From: Aquimarina mytili
GTDB lineage: Bacteria > Bacteroidota > Bacteroidia > Flavobacteriales > Flavobacteriaceae
Assembly: GCF_016735115.1 (NCBI RefSeq)
Contig: NZ_JAERQJ010000003.1
Coordinates: forward strand, 682,001-746,000
Direction: 5' to 3'
DNA: 64,000 nt
In this document: positions 61,677-64,000 of the stretch, one piece after another
Layout: each line of letters begins with the position of its first letter
How positions within the stretch are numbered: position 1 is the first letter of the stretch
Made by a program: the position numbers and the translations under genes
The notes under the pieces: model-generated
The model's input: the letters and a program-made list of their open reading frames with translations, nothing else
What the model was told of the DNA's origin: nothing
Database searches by the model: none

Positions 61677-61709
61677 GGAGGGGGGGTACTTGGGTAAGTA
61701 CCCCCCTCC
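61677..61709. other. G/C-rich hairpin before the minisatellite
   Basis: A 14-bp stem of GGAGGGGGGG-TACTT against AAGTA-CCCCCC-TCC, with one bulged G and a GGGT loop. It may act as a strong transcription or replication block. Confidence 0.7.
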
Positions 61710-61731
61710 ACTTCAACAAGTACCCCTCCCC

Positions 61732-61941
61732 ACTTCGTTACCGGGATGACCCGCAAAGTTTGTTAAAGAACCCGGTAGATTAGTAGGAAGGGGTACTTCA
61801 ATTGTTAAAGCTTCCTGCAACTTCGTCAGTTGCCCTGGTAGATTTGCGAGTCGGCCCGGTAGCTTTGTCAGTTGACCCACTTCATTTGCAGGTCAATGCG
61901 GTAAATTTGCAGTAAGACCTATGATTTTTGAAGTTTGACTC
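61732..61941. repeat. 21-bp minisatellite upstream of mfd (ten units)
   Basis: Ten consecutive 21-bp units with a consensus near GGTAGATTTGCNAGTNGACCC, the first five bases alternating between GGTAG and ACTTC. Units starting at 61837, 61858 and 61900 are the clearest; the edge units are degenerate. Many units contain TAnnTTTG. Confidence 0.75.
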
Positions 61942-62104
61942 CCAAATATTGGTATACAACGTATCTTTTTTGAAGTCAAGAGTTTAAAAATTGACTAGCA
62001 GACAAAGGTTTTTGTAGTGTTATTAGTGATTTTCGCATGCATACATCCCGCAATCAATTTAAAAACATTTTATTCAACAATTTTAACCACATCGATTCAA
62101 TACT

Positions 62105-62112
62105 TATATTTG
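62105..62112 (+). promoter_or_regulatory. -7 promoter element for mfd
   Basis: TATATTTG, with a start site near 62119 and a leader of about 12 nt to the GTG start. Confidence 0.6.
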
Positions 62113-62130
62113 CCCAAAAATCCTTGTTAC

Positions 62131-64000
62131 GTGAGTAAAACCCTAATCACGCAAACTTTTGTACAGTCTTTGCCATTGCAGAAACTGGGAAAAGCTATTG
62201 CCCAGCCCCAAGCAAAAACGCATCTCCAAGGCCTTATAGGATCATCACTATCATTTGTAATTGAAAACCTATTTGCAACAAGTGACACTCCTTTTCTTTG
62301 TATTTTTAATGATAAAGAAGAAGCTGCATATTATCTCAATGACCTTGAGCAATTATTAGGCGATAAAAATGTACTCTTCTATCCGGGCAGTTATCGCAGG
62401 CCCTATCAAATTGAAGAAACCGATAACGCCAATGTACTATTACGAGCAGAAGTATTAAACCGAATAAATTCAAGAAAGAAACCGGCATTAATCATTACCT
62501 ATCCCGACGCATTATTCGAGAAGGTTGTTACCCGAAAAGAGCTGGAAAAAAACACCTTAAAAATTGCAAACGGCGACACGCTATCTCTTGATTTTGTAAA
62601 CGAAGTATTATTCGAATACCAATTTCAAAGAGTAGATTTTGTGACCGAACCCGGAGAGTTTTCAGTACGAGGGGGGATCGTAGATGTTTTTTCTTTTAGT
62701 AATGACGAACCCTATCGTATAGAATTTTTTGGAGACGAGGTCGATAGCATTAGAACGTTTGATGTAGAAACGCAATTATCAACAGATCAAATCAAAAAAA
62801 TTACGGTAATCCCAAATGTAGAAAACAAAGCCATGCAAGAAACCCGCGAGAGTTTCTTAAAATATATTGCTGCTAAAACCATAGTTTTTGCCAAAGATAT
62901 TGACTTGCTTTCTGCCAGGATAGATAAGAATTTTGAAAAAGCCAAAGAAGCCTTTAGTACCCTTTCTGAAGATATTAAACACAGTACTCCTGATGAACTT
63001 TTTGCTACTTCAGATCTCATCAAAAAACAGTTGCTTGATTTTACTTTGGTTGAAATCGGCAACCAACCCTTGACCAAGGCCGATTATGCTATAAAATTTG
63101 AGACCAAACCCCAGCCCTCTTTCAATAAACAATTTGATCTACTCATTCAAAACCTGAATGAGAATCATGAAAATGGTTATAAGAATTATATCTTTTGCGT
63201 TAGCGAACAACAAGCCAAGCGTTTCCATGACATTTTTGACGACGCAGATCTTGACGTAAAACAATACGAAACCATTGTTTTTTCTGCTTACCAAGGGTTT
63301 ATTGATCACCATCAGAAGATAGCTTGCTATACCGATCATCAAATCTTTGAGCGGTACCATAAATTTAATCTTAAGAATGGATATGCTAAAAAACAAGCAA
63401 TTACTCTTAAAGAATTAACTAATCTAGAAGTTGGAGATTATGTAACCCACATTGATCATGGGATTGGAAAATTTGGTGGACTACAAAAAATCGATGTCGA
63501 AGGTAAAAAACAAGAGGCTATTAAACTGATCTATGGAGAAAGGGATGTGCTTTATCTAAGCATCCATTCACTTCATAAAATCTCCAAATTTAATGGTAAA
63601 GACGGAAAAGCTCCGCAGATTTATAAACTAGGATCAAAAGCCTGGAAAACTCTGAAGCAAAAGACCAAAGCCAGAGTAAAACATATTGCTTTTAATCTTA
63701 TACAACTATACGCAAAGCGAAAACTGCAAAAAGGATTTCAATATGCCCCCGATAGTTACTTGCAACACGAATTAGAAGCTTCTTTCATCTACGAAGACAC
63801 CCCTGATCAAAGTACAGCTACCGAAGCTGTAAAAGCCGACATGGAAAGCGAGCGACCTATGGATCGTCTGATCTGTGGAGATGTTGGTTTCGGTAAAACC
63901 GAAGTTGCCATACGCGCCGCTTTTAAAGCCGTTGATAACGGTAAACAAGTAGCGGTGTTAGTCCCTACAACAATTCTTGCTTTTCAACATGCAAAAACAT
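62131..64000 (+). CDS. mfd: Transcription-repair coupling factor, 3'-truncated
   Basis: The first 623 residues of Mfd, the ATP-driven translocase that removes RNA polymerase stalled at lesions and recruits UvrA. The start is GTG (SKTLITQTFVQSLPLQKL), fixed by the promoter just upstream. The UvrB-like N-terminal part (VTEPGEFSVRGGIVDVFSFS), the RNA polymerase-interacting CarD-like domain (LEVGDYVTHIDHGIGKFGGL), and the beginning of the helicase domain with Walker A (CGDVGFGKTEVAIRAAFKA) are present. The rest, about 500 residues, lies beyond the window. Confidence 0.95.
   Translation, partial: MSKTLITQTFVQSLPLQKLGKAIAQPQAKTHLQGLIGSSLSFVIENLFATSDTPFLCIFNDKEEAAYYLNDLEQLLGDKNVLFYPGSYRRPYQIEETDNANVLLRAEVLNRINSRKKPALIITYPDALFEKVVTRKELEKNTLKIANGDTLSLDFVNEVLFEYQFQRVDFVTEPGEFSVRGGIVDVFSFSNDEPYRIEFFGDEVDSIRTFDVETQLSTDQIKKITVIPNVENKAMQETRESFLKYIAAKTIVFAKDIDLLSARIDKNFEKAKEAFSTLSEDIKHSTPDELFATSDLIKKQLLDFTLVEIGNQPLTKADYAIKFETKPQPSFNKQFDLLIQNLNENHENGYKNYIFCVSEQQAKRFHDIFDDADLDVKQYETIVFSAYQGFIDHHQKIACYTDHQIFERYHKFNLKNGYAKKQAITLKELTNLEVGDYVTHIDHGIGKFGGLQKIDVEGKKQEAIKLIYGERDVLYLSIHSLHKISKFNGKDGKAPQIYKLGSKAWKTLKQKTKARVKHIAFNLIQLYAKRKLQKGFQYAPDSYLQHELEASFIYEDTPDQSTATEAVKADMESERPMDRLICGDVGFGKTEVAIRAAFKAVDNGKQVAVLVPTTILAFQHAKT

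Larger units (their letters stand above)
61284..62130. other. Long noncoding region upstream of mfd
   Basis: An 847-nt region. In order it contains AT-rich DNA, a coding remnant (61443-61553), the small palindrome ATAATTTAAATTAT, a G-rich hairpin (61677-61709), a 21-bp minisatellite (61732-61941), and the mfd promoter. No intact gene was found. Confidence 0.65.

Overview
The window reads as chromosomal DNA of a marine-type member of the Bacteroidetes, family Flavobacteriaceae (Aquimarina-like in gene content, but the genus cannot be fixed from sequence alone). The evidence is the AT-rich composition, more than a dozen promoters with the Bacteroidetes -7 element TAnnTTTG, several proteins with type IX secretion (T9SS) C-terminal sorting domains, surface-type lipoproteins, and flavobacterial neighbourhoods such as prs-rplY-pth-ribF, DUF4286-rsmA-mgtE and lysC-GNAT-fbp. 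No tRNA, rRNA, insertion sequence, prophage or CRISPR array was seen.

Layout. 1-16.0 kb is mostly housekeeping: a 5'-truncated prs, rplY, pth, ribF with an overlapping HTTM membrane protein, an M23 peptidase, a membrane AraC-type regulator, serS, a TPR protein, a DUF4286-membrane protein-rsmA operon, mgtE, then thioesterase, cupin, GNAT and a Tat-exported oxidoreductase. 16.0-39.9 kb is a large accessory surface region, all on the minus strand. It contains two paralogous modules, A and B. Each has a membrane-anchored TPR/LuxR-type regulator, a giant T9SS adhesin, a surface lipoprotein with two FN3-like domains, and a fibrous T9SS protein. The modules carry different upstream DNA motifs and are separated by a GC-rich 21-bp minisatellite. 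39.9-51.2 kb returns to metabolism and stress genes: a 2-hydroxyacid dehydrogenase, an HD protein, a membrane LuxR protein with DUF4199, a small arsenic-type operon with a clear ArsR operator but no efflux pump, an OlsF-like bifunctional acyltransferase, lysC and fbp.

51.4-55.1 kb holds a compact signalling module: a coiled-coil protein, a protein with a longin/roadblock-like domain related to one usually attached to OmpA, a Rab/Ras-like small GTPase and a hybrid histidine kinase, with a convergent TerB-like gene. 55.4-57.7 kb holds a TPR/AraC-type regulator followed by a 59-residue GG-leader peptide that looks like an orphan RiPP precursor. 57.7-61.6 kb holds ankyrin-repeat, pentapeptide-repeat and unknown genes, an aminotransferase, and a 36-codon remnant that resembles the end of an Imm11/DUF1629-type immunity protein. 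A second 21-bp minisatellite, whose units carry promoter-like TAnnTTTG, lies upstream of a GTG-started mfd that runs off the window.

The best candidates for undescribed biology are the duplicated regulator-adhesin-lipoprotein-fibre modules with their matched upstream motifs, the small-GTPase/histidine-kinase module, and the orphan GG-leader peptide. Family names are from recognition of motifs; no database search was run.
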